A DNA stretch of 64,000 bases. Origin: Brumimicrobium sp051745635 (GTDB lineage Bacteria; Bacteroidota; Bacteroidia; Flavobacteriales_D; Crocinitomicaceae). Below are positions 16,068-24,958 of the stretch, piece after piece. Under the pieces are notes generated by a model. It saw nothing but the letters and a program-made list of their open reading frames with translations. It was not told the origin of the DNA and searched no databases. The stretch covers positions 90,388 through 154,387 of the forward strand of contig JBNJEH010000001.1 in the NCBI GenBank assembly GCA_051745635.1, in the 5' to 3' direction. Position 1 is the stretch's first letter; each line of letters starts with the position of its first letter. A program made the position numbers and the translations under genes.

Positions 16068-17333
16068 TTATTTATCCACCTCTACGTTTGCCAATTCTTC
16101 GGCTTTGTAGTCTCCGTTATCCAATTTTTTCTTCACTTTTACAAACGTTTCAATCGTGTATGAAACATCTTCAAGTTCGTGGGCAGCTGTAGGAATCAAA
16201 CGCAACATGATTGTCCCTTTGGGAACAACCGGATAAATGACAATCGAACAGAAAATATTATAATTTTCACGCAGATCGAACGTGAGATTCGTAGCTTCAG
16301 CAAGATTCCCTTCTAAAAATACAGGCGTTACGGGCGAGTTTGTATTACCGATATTGAAACCAGCTTCTTTCAACCCTTCCTGCAATGCAGTAGCAATTTT
16401 CCAGAGATTTTCTTTGTGCTTTGGTTGCGTACGCAATAATTCAAGACGCTTTCTGGCACCAACAACCAATGGCATCGGAAGCGATTTCGCGAACATTTGC
16501 GAGCGCATGTTATAGCGCAAATACTCCACAATATGTTCTCTCGCACAAATGAATGCACCAATGGAAGCCATCGATTTGGCAAAAGTACCGAAAAGTACAT
16601 CGATTTCTTCGTGAACGCCCTGCGCATCCCCGGCACCCATTCCAGTTTCACCAATCGTTCCGAAACCGTGAGCATCATCTACAAAAAGACGAAAATCATA
16701 CTTGCCCGACTTGCGGAATTCTACAATACCTTTTAGATCGCCTTGGTCTCCTGCCATTCCAAAAACACCTTCTGTAATCACGAGAATACCGCCGTCATGT
16801 TTATCGGCAATTTTTGTGGCGCGCTCCATCTGCTTATCGAAGCTCTCCATGTCGTTGTGTTTAAAAACAAAGCGCTTACCGGCGTGCAGACGCATTCCAT
16901 CCAATATACAGGCGTGAGATTCGCTGTCGTAAACGATGACGTCATTGCGTCCAACTAAACTATCAATAGCGGAAACCATTCCCTGATACCCGAAATTGAG
17001 CAGGATCGTATCTTCAGTTTTCATAAAATCCGAGAGCTCATTTTCCAGGGCTTCGTGTTCGTGCGTCTGTCCTGTCATCATGCGAGATCCCATGGGATAT
17101 GCCATTCCCCATTTTTCAGCCGCTTCAGCATCTGCTTTACGTACCTCAGGGTCATTCGCTAATCCTAAGTAGTTATTTACCGACCAAACTAAGCATTCAG
17201 ATCCGCGAAACATCATCTTGTTGCCAATCTCGCCCTCTAACTTTGGGAAGGTAAAATATCCGTGAACTCCTTTTGCAAACTGACCGATCGGTCCTCTATT
17301 TTCTTTGATCTTTTCAAATATGTCTCTAGCCAT
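16068..17333 (-). CDS. Alpha-oxoamine synthase family PLP enzyme (serine palmitoyltransferase / cysteate acyltransferase type)
   Basis: This 421-aa fold-type I PLP enzyme condenses an acyl thioester with an amino acid. Visible landmarks are the N-terminal VWSVNNYLGLA, His141 stacking on PLP (DSESHACILDGMRLH), the VDDAHGFGTIGETG block with D220/H222, and the Schiff-base lysine K253 in GTFAKSMASIG. It is longer and more divergent than 2-amino-3-ketobutyrate CoA ligase (about 395 aa). In Bacteroidota such paralogues make the sphingoid base or sulfonolipid (capnine) backbone, which fits a gliding marine flavobacterium. Specificity between serine, cysteate and glycine cannot be settled from sequence. 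A -7 element TATCTTTG lies at 17389-17382. Confidence 0.82.
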   Translation of the reverse strand: MARDIFEKIKENRGPIGQFAKGVHGYFTFPKLEGEIGNKMMFRGSECLVWSVNNYLGLANDPEVRKADAEAAEKWGMAYPMGSRMMTGQTHEHEALENELSDFMKTEDTILLNFGYQGMVSAIDSLVGRNDVIVYDSESHACILDGMRLHAGKRFVFKHNDMESFDKQMERATKIADKHDGGILVITEGVFGMAGDQGDLKGIVEFRKSGKYDFRLFVDDAHGFGTIGETGMGAGDAQGVHEEIDVLFGTFAKSMASIGAFICAREHIVEYLRYNMRSQMFAKSLPMPLVVGARKRLELLRTQPKHKENLWKIATALQEGLKEAGFNIGNTNSPVTPVFLEGNLAEATNLTFDLRENYNIFCSIVIYPVVPKGTIMLRLIPTAAHELEDVSYTIETFVKVKKKLDNGDYKAEELANVEVDK

Positions 17334-17381
17334 AAATGTTGGTTTTCAGCAAACAGTTGCCTGCTGATATTAATATGCACG

Positions 17382-17389
17382 CAAAGATA
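17382..17389 (-). promoter_or_regulatory. -7 promoter element of the alpha-oxoamine synthase gene
   Basis: TATCTTTG on the minus strand, 48 nt upstream of the ATG at 17333. Confidence 0.6.
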
Positions 17390-17509
17390 GCCTATTTTTA
17401 GAGAAAGGCATAGCAATCACTTTGATTTATTACACTTGTACTTGTGTATAAGTTGACGAGAAGACAAATGATTTAAGCTGGAAGACAGGTGGTTTGTCGC
17501 TTGATGAAA

Positions 17510-18520
17510 TTACTCAATGATGTTTACTTCCCGCTCGAGCTCAATGTCAAATCGTTCCTTAACATCTTCTAGAATGCGTTGAGACAAATCGTAGATTTCC
17601 TGACCTTCTGCATTGTCATAATTGACGAGAACCAATGCCTGATTGGTGTGAACACCATAGTCGCCAAAGCGCTTCCCTTTCCATCCAGCAGTATCGATGA
17701 GCCAACCAGCTGGTACTTTTACGCGATTATCGTCAACGGGGTAAAAAGGCACTTTCGGATAATTGTCCTTTATCTTCTCCAGGACGTTTATCGAGACCAC
17801 CGGGTTTTTGAAAAAACTACCTGCATTACCAATCTTTTTAGGATCGGGAAGTTTCGTTTGTCGAATGCTAATGACGGCATCACTGACATCTTTTATGGTC
17901 GGATGATCGACGCCCTTTCTTTCCAGTTCTGCTTCAATCGCACCATAAGAAGTGTTGGGTTCGTGTTGCTTACTCAATCGATAGGTCACAGAAGTGATAA
18001 TGTATTTCCCTTTGAGCGCTCTTTTAAAAACACTTTCCCGATAGCCAAATTCACACGCTGGATGATCAAACGTTTCCTCTTCACGGGTGGCTATGTTGAA
18101 GGCTGTGAGTTCTTTAAAAACATCTTTAATCTCCACGCCGTAAGCGCCGATATTCTGCATGGGGCTCGCACCGACACTGCCAGGTATCAATGAGAGGTTT
18201 TCAATTCCTCCCCACCCATTTTCAATGCTGTGTAGCACAAATTCGTGCCAGTTCTCTCCAGCTCCGACCTGTACTTCAACGGCGTCGTCATCTTCGTAAA
18301 CAACTTTTACACCTTTGATCCGATTCACCAGGACGAGTCCGTTGTAATTTTGAGTGAAAAGTACATTGCTTCCCCCTCCCAGAATAGTGAGTTCTTCTCC
18401 GGAATACTGCTTCAGTACTTTGCAGAGTTCTTCAGTTGAAGAAAAAATCCCGAGTGATTTTACACGGGCACTGATGCCAAATGTTGTGTATGGTGCTATG
18501 TCGACATTCGCTTTAATCAT
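17510..18520 (-). CDS. murB: UDP-N-acetylenolpyruvoylglucosamine reductase (type I MurB)
   Basis: This 336-aa FAD enzyme makes UDP-N-acetylmuramate for peptidoglycan. It shows NTTFGI-like YTTFGISARVK at the N-terminus, FAD-binding TILGGGSNVLF, GGIENLSLIPGSVGASPMQN with the IGAYG loop, the type I Tyr loop (EFGYRESVFK), and catalytic Ser in GNAGSFFKNP. The ATG at 18520 is used: a TTG start at 18541 would fall inside the promoter TAACTTTG (18546-18539). It is divergent from the menaquinone pair. Confidence 0.95.
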   Translation of the reverse strand: MIKANVDIAPYTTFGISARVKSLGIFSSTEELCKVLKQYSGEELTILGGGSNVLFTQNYNGLVLVNRIKGVKVVYEDDDAVEVQVGAGENWHEFVLHSIENGWGGIENLSLIPGSVGASPMQNIGAYGVEIKDVFKELTAFNIATREEETFDHPACEFGYRESVFKRALKGKYIITSVTYRLSKQHEPNTSYGAIEAELERKGVDHPTIKDVSDAVISIRQTKLPDPKKIGNAGSFFKNPVVSINVLEKIKDNYPKVPFYPVDDNRVKVPAGWLIDTAGWKGKRFGDYGVHTNQALVLVNYDNAEGQEIYDLSQRILEDVKERFDIELEREVNIIE

Positions 18521-18538
18521 GGGTATTGAGCTTTCGTG

Positions 18539-18546
18539 CAAAGTTA
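18539..18546 (-). promoter_or_regulatory. -7 promoter element of murB
   Basis: TAACTTTG on the minus strand, 18 nt upstream of the murB ATG. Confidence 0.6.
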
Positions 18547-18617
18547 ACTTTTCCCGTTGCGCACAAATTATTTTTTCAAATGTTTTATCCTTAATAGCTT
18601 TTTAATAACCCGATTTT

Positions 18618-18625
18618 TACTTTTG
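18618..18625 (+). promoter_or_regulatory. -7 promoter element of the hotdog thioesterase gene; probable leaderless start
   Basis: TACTTTTG ends only 5 nt before the ATG at 18631, which places the expected transcription start at or next to the start codon. Confidence 0.6.
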
Positions 18626-18630
18626 TAGTT

Positions 18631-19053
18631 ATGTTAAGACAAATAGATTTAGAAACGATAAACGCTTTTAATAAGGATACACTCATGGAGCATCTGGGCA
18701 TGGAGTGTGTCGAAGTGGGGGATGATTACGTAGTCGCCACCATGCCGGTTGATCACCGGACGCATCAACCGATGGGATTGCTGCACGGTGGTGCCAGCGC
18801 TGCACTCATAGAAAGTATTGGTTCGATGGGATCGACGTTGTTGCTCGATGTGGAAAAAGAAGTGCCCGTCGGCATTGAAATTAATGCTAATCATGTCGGG
18901 GGAATGCAGTCCGGAACAGCCAGAGCAGTTGGTAAAATTGTGCACGCGGGCAAACGAACTCACGTCTGGCAGGTCGATGTGTACGACGACGCCGATGACG
19001 CGCTAGTCTGTACCGGGAGATTGACTGTAATGATCGTACCAAGAAAAAAGTGA
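18631..19053 (+). CDS. Hotdog-fold thioesterase, probable 1,4-dihydroxy-2-naphthoyl-CoA hydrolase
   Basis: This 140-aa PaaI/MenI-type thioesterase has the hotdog signature PMGLLHGGASAALIESIGSM followed by GIEINANHVGG and the terminal strand CTGRLTVMIV. The stop is 1 nt before the start of an isochorismate synthase gene, so the pair is one transcript. That context points to hydrolysis of DHNA-CoA in menaquinone synthesis (MenI role) rather than phenylacetyl-CoA. The function is inferred from fold plus neighbour. Confidence 0.85.
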   Translation: MLRQIDLETINAFNKDTLMEHLGMECVEVGDDYVVATMPVDHRTHQPMGLLHGGASAALIESIGSMGSTLLLDVEKEVPVGIEINANHVGGMQSGTARAVGKIVHAGKRTHVWQVDVYDDADDALVCTGRLTVMIVPRKK

Positions 19054-19054
19054 T

Positions 19055-20035
19055 ATGAAAGGATTTTTAGCCTATAAGTTTCCGGTAGGGGAGGTTAGTA
19101 AAGCATCTGGAGATTGGGTGAAGAGCTCGATGGCTCAATTGCCGAACGACGTTTTCTTTGTTACCGATTTTAATAAAGAAGATTGTTACTTTTTTAAAGA
19201 TGAAAACACGAGCATTGATGAAAGTAAAATACCCTTTACTTATCGCACGATAGATTCCGTTTTTGTTGCCAACAGAAATGCTTACCTCAATGGGTTAGAC
19301 GTTTTTATGCACGAATTTGAACCGCGCGACATTCAGAAAGCCGTTTTTTCTCGTATTCATGCCGTGGAGAAGCCAAATGACAGCAAACCGCTGGAGATTT
19401 TCGATGCGCTGGTAGAAAAATATGGTGATGAAGCACTGGTTTATTTAATCAGTGACCCGGCTTTTGGTACCTGGATGGGGGCAACTCCCGAAGTGTTGTT
19501 GAAAGGTGGGGAAGAATCGATAGAATCTATGGCGCTGGCGGGCACCAAAAGTGATGCGCACGAAGAGTGGACAGAAAAGGAGTACGAAGAGCAGGCGTTC
19601 GTAGAGGACTATATTGAGCAGCTTATCCGCGATCAGTCGCCTGCGGAGTTTGAAAAAAGTGAAGTAAAAACGGTAAAATCCGGAGCTGTTTTTCATCTTC
19701 GTACGAATTTTAAATTTCGTTTGCCGCCCTATCAGTGGAATGCACTAATTGATACGATGCATCCTACACCTGCTGTTTGCGGTACTCCGTCAATAGAAGC
19801 GAAAGCCCTCATTAATGACTTTGAGCCGCACGAACGCGCGTTTTATGCGGGCTTGATAGGGAAAAAAGGATTGACGAAATTGGATATTTTTGTAAACTTG
19901 CGCTGTATGCAAGTACTGGAAAACGAATATGCGCTGTACGTTGGTGGGGGAATTACCCAAAATTCAGACCTCGCGAGTGAATGGCGGGAAACGGAAGAAA
20001 AGAGCCAAACGCTTTTGAATGTACTGAGGAATTAA
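19055..20035 (+). CDS. menF: Isochorismate synthase (MenF-like, chorismate-binding family)
   Basis: This 326-aa protein of the chorismate-utilising fold catalyses chorismate to isochorismate, the first step to menaquinone. Motifs: FGTWMGATPEVLLK, SMALAGTKS, WTEKEYEEQAFVEDYIEQLI, DTMHPTPAVCGTPSIEAKAL, FYAGLIGKKG and YALYVGGGITQNSDLASEW with the terminal E-E-KSQTLL. It lacks the long N-terminus of E. coli MenF, as is usual in Bacteroidota. The 3' end overlaps the convergent GH25 gene by 4 nt. Confidence 0.9.
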   Translation: MKGFLAYKFPVGEVSKASGDWVKSSMAQLPNDVFFVTDFNKEDCYFFKDENTSIDESKIPFTYRTIDSVFVANRNAYLNGLDVFMHEFEPRDIQKAVFSRIHAVEKPNDSKPLEIFDALVEKYGDEALVYLISDPAFGTWMGATPEVLLKGGEESIESMALAGTKSDAHEEWTEKEYEEQAFVEDYIEQLIRDQSPAEFEKSEVKTVKSGAVFHLRTNFKFRLPPYQWNALIDTMHPTPAVCGTPSIEAKALINDFEPHERAFYAGLIGKKGLTKLDIFVNLRCMQVLENEYALYVGGGITQNSDLASEWRETEEKSQTLLNVLRN

Positions 20036-20763
20036 TCGAAGGGTATTTTGCAAACGTTGACATCCACCAATTTGTTGCGATGGAGGGGTAGTGTTGCATC
20101 TTCAGCAAACTGCCAGTATATGACATTTGACATGGATGCTAAATGGAGTTGTTGTGAATAGGCGGCAACCCAGAACTGGTATTCCGTAAACAAATCGCGA
20201 TAGTAGCTGCGGTAATCGTGGAGCGAACAATAAATGATCGGGCGGAAACCGGTGGTGTTCTCAATGGTATGCATCCAGGATTTTATAGAATCTGCGTGTG
20301 GCGATGCCGTTTTGAATTTAATTTCAACATCGAGAACAGGGGGTAGGTCTTCGGATTTGGGCTTCCAGACGCTGAGGAAATGATGTGCTTGTTTAGTGGC
20401 GGATACATTGCTCTTGTAAAAATGGTAGGCGCCATGACGCACTCCATTTTGCCGAAGTGCATTGCGGTTATTCTCCCACTGTACATCAATCCAGTTGATT
20501 CCTTCGGTCGCTTTGATAAAAACAAAATCAATGGATGGTGTCACCGTTTTTGATGATAAAAGTGTATCCCATTTGATCGCACCCTGGTGATGCGAGACAT
20601 CTATACCAAAACTTGAACGCTCTGAGGGTATGACCACCTGGAAGTCGTTGTTTTTAGGATTACGGTTGTTCGCAATTCCGACGAGTATCAATAAAATCAG
20701 TAATAGATCCAATAGGTTGAGTCTGCGGAAGTGTCTATGGTTGCGATACTTTTTTCTTCGCAT
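20032..20763 (-). CDS. Glycoside hydrolase family 25 lysozyme (membrane-anchored)
   Basis: This 243-aa protein has an N-terminal basic stretch and one membrane anchor (LLDLLLILLILVGIA), followed by a GH25 muramidase domain: FGIDVSHHQGAIKW, FVFIKATEG, HGAYHFYKS, LPPVLDVEIKF (catalytic Asp/Glu pair), GFRPIIYCS and YWQFAED. It should cleave peptidoglycan beta-1,4 bonds on the periplasmic side, in wall remodelling. The start at ATG 20763 is preferred to the TTG 9 nt earlier. Confidence 0.92.
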   Translation of the reverse strand: MRRKKYRNHRHFRRLNLLDLLLILLILVGIANNRNPKNNDFQVVIPSERSSFGIDVSHHQGAIKWDTLLSSKTVTPSIDFVFIKATEGINWIDVQWENNRNALRQNGVRHGAYHFYKSNVSATKQAHHFLSVWKPKSEDLPPVLDVEIKFKTASPHADSIKSWMHTIENTTGFRPIIYCSLHDYRSYYRDLFTEYQFWVAAYSQQLHLASMSNVIYWQFAEDATLPLHRNKLVDVNVCKIPFD

Positions 20764-20775
20764 GGCGGACAAAAA

Positions 20776-20804
20776 CTAAAAAAGGGGTCCATCACTGAAC
20801 CCCT
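20776..20804 (-). terminator. rplS terminator
   Basis: AGGGGT/ACCCCT stem (20783-20788 and 20799-20804) followed on the minus strand by T-rich sequence. Confidence 0.75.
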
Positions 20805-20830
20805 CTCTGTAAATATGTTGTTGAATGTCT

Positions 20831-21181
20831 TTAGAACTGACGTTTTTCCTTGATACGTGCAGATTTACCTGTTCGATCACGGAAGTAGAAGATACGCGCG
20901 CGACGAACGGCACCTTTCTTCAACACTTTAATTTCGTCAATGAACGGAGATTCTATAGGAAAAATACGTTCAACACCAATGTTTCCGGACATTTTACGAA
21001 TTGTAAATGTTTCTGTAGCACCAACGCCTCTGCGCTGAAGGATGGTTCCCGTAAACTGCTGAATACGCTCTTTATCTCCCTCTTTAATCTTATATGAAAC
21101 AGCAACCGTGTCACCTGCCTCAAAAGAAGGGACGTCCTGCGCTGTTGAAAATTCTTTTTGAACTTCTTTTATTAAATCCAT
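20831..21181 (-). CDS. rplS: Ribosomal protein L19
   Basis: This 116-aa protein begins MDLIKEVQKEF and has the L19 core PSFEAGDTVAVSYKIKEGDK, RIQQFTGTILQRRGVGATET, FTIRKMSGNIGVERIFPIES and the end KGAVRRARIFYFRDRTGKSA. It stabilises the 30S-50S interface. The ATG at 21181 gives the normal family length; the TTG 24 nt earlier is unlikely. Monocistronic, with a clear terminator. Confidence 0.97.
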   Translation of the reverse strand: MDLIKEVQKEFSTAQDVPSFEAGDTVAVSYKIKEGDKERIQQFTGTILQRRGVGATETFTIRKMSGNIGVERIFPIESPFIDEIKVLKKGAVRRARIFYFRDRTGKSARIKEKRQF

Positions 21182-21302
21182 GACTTCTACTTTTATCTTC
21201 TCCAAAATTGGGGTGCAATATTACGGAAAAAAGATGAAATGATGATTACAATTTTAAATTATTTTCAAAAAAATAATGGAGTTCTTCGTTTCTCTGCCAA
21301 AT

Positions 21303-23032
21303 TTAGAAATCGATATCCAGTTTAAACTTTTGACGCAAGGTTTTTAAGTGTGGATTGCGCTCAAGCATGGCTTCGTATTTGTCTTTTCCTGAATAAAGTG
21401 TTTTGGTACCCTTGTCTTCTGAGCCTTCCTCTATTTTAAGTTGGATAAATCCGTTTTTGAGTGTTTTTTTGAGATGACCGAGTAATTGCGTTTCGTTTGT
21501 TTGTAAGAACTTTAACTGGACATCATTGTCTACGTAATGAACAACGGTATAATCATCTTTTAATTCTGGATCGCGAGTTGTTAACGCGGTAAATAAAGTG
21601 TCCATGCCTTTGTCGCGCATTTCAAATGCAAATTTCCGCCAGGTCATTCTGAGTTCATCGATCGAAAATGCATTTTTAGGCTGATCGCGATTGGCGGAAT
21701 CCTTTTCCTCTTTTTGCTGTTGATTATTTTCGGCGTAAAGGTCTTTGATTCCAAGAAATCGTCGGTCGAGTTTGCCCGTTGGGTTTGTGAGCTTTTTAGC
21801 TTCTTTTTGTTGCTGTACACGCTCCGGTGGTTCGCTTTCCTTGTTTTGGGTTGATTTGGGCTTCTTCTGGTGACGCTCTTCCTGTCCTTTAAATGGAATA
21901 ATGCTAACGGGATCCGTCAGGGCTTTTTTTTTTCGAGTTCATTTTTGATTGAACACAATTGCATGAGGGCGAGCTCCACGAGCAGTCGCTGATTCTTTGA
22001 AGCTTTATAATCACCATCTGCTTTGCTCAATACGCCCAGCGCCCGCATGATGTGTTTCGCCTCAATTTGCCCTGATTGTTCCAGGTACTTTTCCTTAATG
22101 GAGTCGGCGACTTCCAGGAGTTCTACCGTCTTTTGATCTTTACAAATCAATAAATTGCGGTAATGTTCTGAGAGACCGACAATGAATTGATGACCGTCAA
22201 AACCATTGTCGACAATTTCGTGATAGAGCAGCAGACTATTCGGTACATCTTCTTCCAGGGCATATTCCACCAGCCGAAAATAATAATCGTAATCCAACAC
22301 GTTGAGATTGTCGATCACTGTTTTGTAGGTCAGCGTTTTGCCCGCAAAGCTAACGATTTGGTCAAATATTGAAAGTGCATCGCGCAGCGCCCCATCCGCC
22401 TTTTGAGCAATTAAGTGCAATCCCTCGTTTTCGGCATCGATCCCCTCTTTTACGGCGATCTGACTCAAATGATCGGCAATATCCGAAATTTTAATGCGGT
22501 TAAAATCAAAAATCTGACACCGCGATAAAATCGTGGGGATAATTTTGTGCTTTTCGGTGGTGGCAAGTATAAAAATCGCGTGTTTGGGAGGTTCTTCCAG
22601 CGTTTTTAAGAATGCATTGAATGCCGCAGTCGATAGCATGTGCACCTCATCGATAATGTATACTTTGTAAGCGCCGAGTTGCGGAGCTATCCTGACTTGA
22701 TCGATGAGACTTCTAATGTCTTCTACGCTGTTGTTCGAAGCTGCATCCAGTTCGTAAACATTCAGCGACTGACCTTCATCAAAAGATTGACAAGATTCGC
22801 ATTCACCGCAGGCCTCAATATTATCTGTGCGATTTGAGCAATTGATCGTTTTGGCTAAAATTCGTGCCGTGGACGTCTTTCCAACACCTCTCGATCCACA
22901 AAAAAGAAAGGCTTGCGCCAATTGGTCATTCTTGATTGCATTCTTTAACGTTGTAGCAATCGACTTTTGACCCACGAGCGTGTCAAACGTTTGAGGACGA
23001 TATTTTCTGGCTGATACAATGTAATCGCTCAT
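21303..23032 (-). CDS. dnaX: DNA polymerase III tau/gamma subunit, split by an A10 slippage site
   Basis: The zero frame (23032 to 21917, 371 aa) contains the whole ATPase: Walker A LFCGSRGVGKTSTARIL, zinc cysteines C65/C75/C78/C81, VYIIDEVHML, SRC sensor segment SRCQIFDF, and the collar domain. It then reaches E-K-K-K-P and TGA right after ten A residues (21924-21933). The -1 frame is open from that tract for about 207 more codons to 21303 (ALTDPVSIIPFKGQ ... KLTNPTGKLDRRFLGIKDLY ... LRQKFKLDIDF), the C-terminal tail expected of a Bacteroidota DnaX. A tau-like 576-aa product thus needs one -1 slip or one extra A in the mRNA; the unslipped product would be gamma-like. A homopolymer sequencing error is the alternative. 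The promoter TATTTTTG lies 4 nt before the ATG. Confidence 0.88.
21904..21933 (-). promoter_or_regulatory. Candidate frameshift/transcriptional slippage signal in dnaX
   Basis: In the sense direction there is A10 (21933-21924), a 3-nt spacer, then a 7-bp hairpin CUGACGG-AUC-CCGUUAG (21920-21904, one G-U pair). The zero-frame stop UGA is inside the 5' arm. The layout resembles slippery-tract plus stimulator arrangements described for dnaX elsewhere. Confidence 0.55.
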
Positions 23033-23036
23033 AGTA

Positions 23037-23044
23037 CAAAAATA
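23037..23044 (-). promoter_or_regulatory. -7 promoter element of dnaX; probable leaderless start
   Basis: TATTTTTG on the minus strand is separated by 4 nt from the ATG at 23032. Confidence 0.6.
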
Positions 23045-23121
23045 ACAGAAAAAGTTATGACTGGAGTGATTCTATTCGTAAAGTTTTTAACATCCGGAAA
23101 CGGCTTAGAAAGTAGCGATGA

Positions 23122-24012
23122 TCATTGCTCAATTGTCGATTTGAGTGCAGTTGTCGCCTCCTGGCATTGTTGTTCTTCGGTTGCGGAGATGGCGATGTCT
23201 ATTGCCTTGATTTTGCGATTGCCGATGGCGAAAACCCGGTTGGTGTAGTATTCCTCATCTGATGAGAGATATGCGAAGGCAGCGGTGCGTTTTTCGGGTG
23301 AGAAGTAATCATTTGCCAGTGTCAAAGCTGATTGTGCCACTCCGTATTTTGTTGCTTTTTGTGTCGAGCGGATGCGGTTGGCTGCATTGAGCAGAGCTTC
23401 AGTCATTGCCTGCAAGGTCGAGAGCGAGCAAATTTCGCGAATTGGTTTGTCATCGACGGTGGTCATACTCCACAACGGAATCATGTGAGTGCCGTGTTCG
23501 CCGATCACTGTCGTTTGAATAGCTGAAGTTTTACAGCCCAATTGTTCAGCAATAATGGATTTGAGGCGATAGGTGTCGAGTAATGTTCCCGTTCCAATAA
23601 CTGTTGTGTTCTTTCCGGTAGTTTGATGGATCCAGTGACAGATCGCCTCTACGGGGTTGGAAATCGAGATGATCAGTGCGTTTTTTGATAGCGAAATACC
23701 GTCGAAAACTTGGTTCACAATCGATTTGTTCGCTTCTGCTTTCTGTCGCCTGTTTTGACCTTTTTCACCGCGAACGCCCGCCGTATAAAACAGAAGTTCA
23801 CTGTTTTCGAAGTGCTTTTTTTCGTTCCAGTGCACAGTATTTTCGTTGGGCACTGCAGCGTGGCAGAGATCCAGAATGCCGCCTTCTACATCTGAAGAGG
23901 GATCCATGATGTTGATAACGATGCCGCTGGACTGCGTATTGAGCAGGTTGGCAATGGTGGCTCCTGTTTCTCCAAACCCAATTACCGTAGCTGTATTAAT
24001 AAAAGAATCCAT
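23122..24012 (-). CDS. Lactate/malate dehydrogenase family protein
   Basis: This 296-aa protein (ATG at 24012) has the NAD-binding TATVIGFGETGATIANLL, the catalytic His in TTVIGEHGTHMIPLWS, the Asp-Arg pair in TLLDTYRLKS and a catalytic Arg in GQNRRQK. At the substrate-specificity position of the mobile loop (AGVRGEKGQNRR) there is Gly where malate enzymes have Arg and lactate enzymes Gln, so substrate cannot be assigned; a divergent 2-hydroxyacid dehydrogenase is possible. The gene is about 90 bp upstream of dnaX on the same strand but probably transcribed separately. Confidence 0.8.
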   Translation of the reverse strand: MDSFINTATVIGFGETGATIANLLNTQSSGIVINIMDPSSDVEGGILDLCHAAVPNENTVHWNEKKHFENSELLFYTAGVRGEKGQNRRQKAEANKSIVNQVFDGISLSKNALIISISNPVEAICHWIHQTTGKNTTVIGTGTLLDTYRLKSIIAEQLGCKTSAIQTTVIGEHGTHMIPLWSMTTVDDKPIREICSLSTLQAMTEALLNAANRIRSTQKATKYGVAQSALTLANDYFSPEKRTAAFAYLSSDEEYYTNRVFAIGNRKIKAIDIAISATEEQQCQEATTALKSTIEQ

Positions 24013-24088
24013 GCTCACAAGATAGTTATCTTCTTGTGAACATGGATCCAATAATCACTAAAAAGTATGATTTATGATGATTGTCAGG

Positions 24089-24958
24089 TTAACCGAGGTA
24101 AGCTTTTAACATTTTACTTCGGGATGTATGTTTTAGTCTTCGAATTGCCTTTTCTTTAATTTGACGCACGCGCTCGCGGGTCAGATCAAAACGCATTCCT
24201 ATTTCGTCCAGACTCATCTGACGATTGCCATCGAGACCAAAGTATAACTTCAGTACATCAGCCTCTCGCTGAGTGAGCGTTTTCAACGAGCGATTGATCT
24301 CGCGCTGGAGGGATTCGTGGATGAGATCGTGCTCCGGACCCGGCAAACTGTCATTTTCCAATACGTCATACATGCTCGAACTCGATTCGTCTCCCTCTTT
24401 CAGGGGTGCGTCCATCGACATGTGACGACCGCTGGAAGCCAGCGCTTGTTTAACGTCAGCTACTGATATTTCCAGGTGATGGGCGAGCTCGTCGGCGGAA
24501 GGAGGACGCTCCAGTTTTTGTTCGAGTTCAGAATACGCCCGATTAATTTTGCCAATCGAACCGATTTTGTTGAGTGGCAAACGAACGATGCGCGCTTGTT
24601 CAGCCAGTGCTTGTAAAATCGACTGACGAATCCACCAAACGGCGTATGAAATAAATTTAAAACCACGCGTTTCATCAAAGCGTTGAGCAGCTTTAATCAA
24701 ACCGAGATTACCCTCATTGATTAAGTCGGGCAAAGTTAAACCTTGATTCTGATATTGCTTTGCAACGGATACCACAAAACGCAGGTTGGCGCGCGTCAAT
24801 CGATCCAGGGCTTTTTGATCGCCCATACGGATGCGCTTCGCCAGTTCGACTTCCTCTTGTGCAGTGATCAGTTCTACGCGACCAATTTCCACGAGATACT
24901 TGTCGAGTGATGCCGTTTCTCTGTTCGTTACCTGTTTACTTATTTTTAGCTGTCTCAT
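24089..24958 (-). CDS. rpoD: Primary RNA polymerase sigma factor (Bacteroidota RpoD/SigA type)
   Basis: This 289-aa group 1 sigma lacks the long region 1.1 of proteobacterial RpoD, as is typical for Bacteroidota, where this factor reads -33/-7 (TTG...TAnnTTTG) promoters. Region 1.2 is LDKYLVEIGRVELITAQEEV. Region 2 is DLINEGNLGLIKAAQRFDET with YAVWWIRQSILQAL, region 3 LPLNKIGSIGKINRA, and region 4 helix-turn-helix MSLDEIGMRFDLTRERVRQI. The many TAnnTTTG elements in this window fit its expected specificity. Confidence 0.95.
   Translation of the reverse strand: MRQLKISKQVTNRETASLDKYLVEIGRVELITAQEEVELAKRIRMGDQKALDRLTRANLRFVVSVAKQYQNQGLTLPDLINEGNLGLIKAAQRFDETRGFKFISYAVWWIRQSILQALAEQARIVRLPLNKIGSIGKINRAYSELEQKLERPPSADELAHHLEISVADVKQALASSGRHMSMDAPLKEGDESSSSMYDVLENDSLPGPEHDLIHESLQREINRSLKTLTQREADVLKLYFGLDGNRQMSLDEIGMRFDLTRERVRQIKEKAIRRLKHTSRSKMLKAYLG

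Noticed and set aside
16068..17333. 2-amino-3-ketobutyrate CoA ligase (kbl) as the definite name
   Set aside because: Only the superfamily is certain. The length and divergence, with no threonine dehydrogenase gene nearby, fit sphingolipid or sulfonolipid synthases as well.
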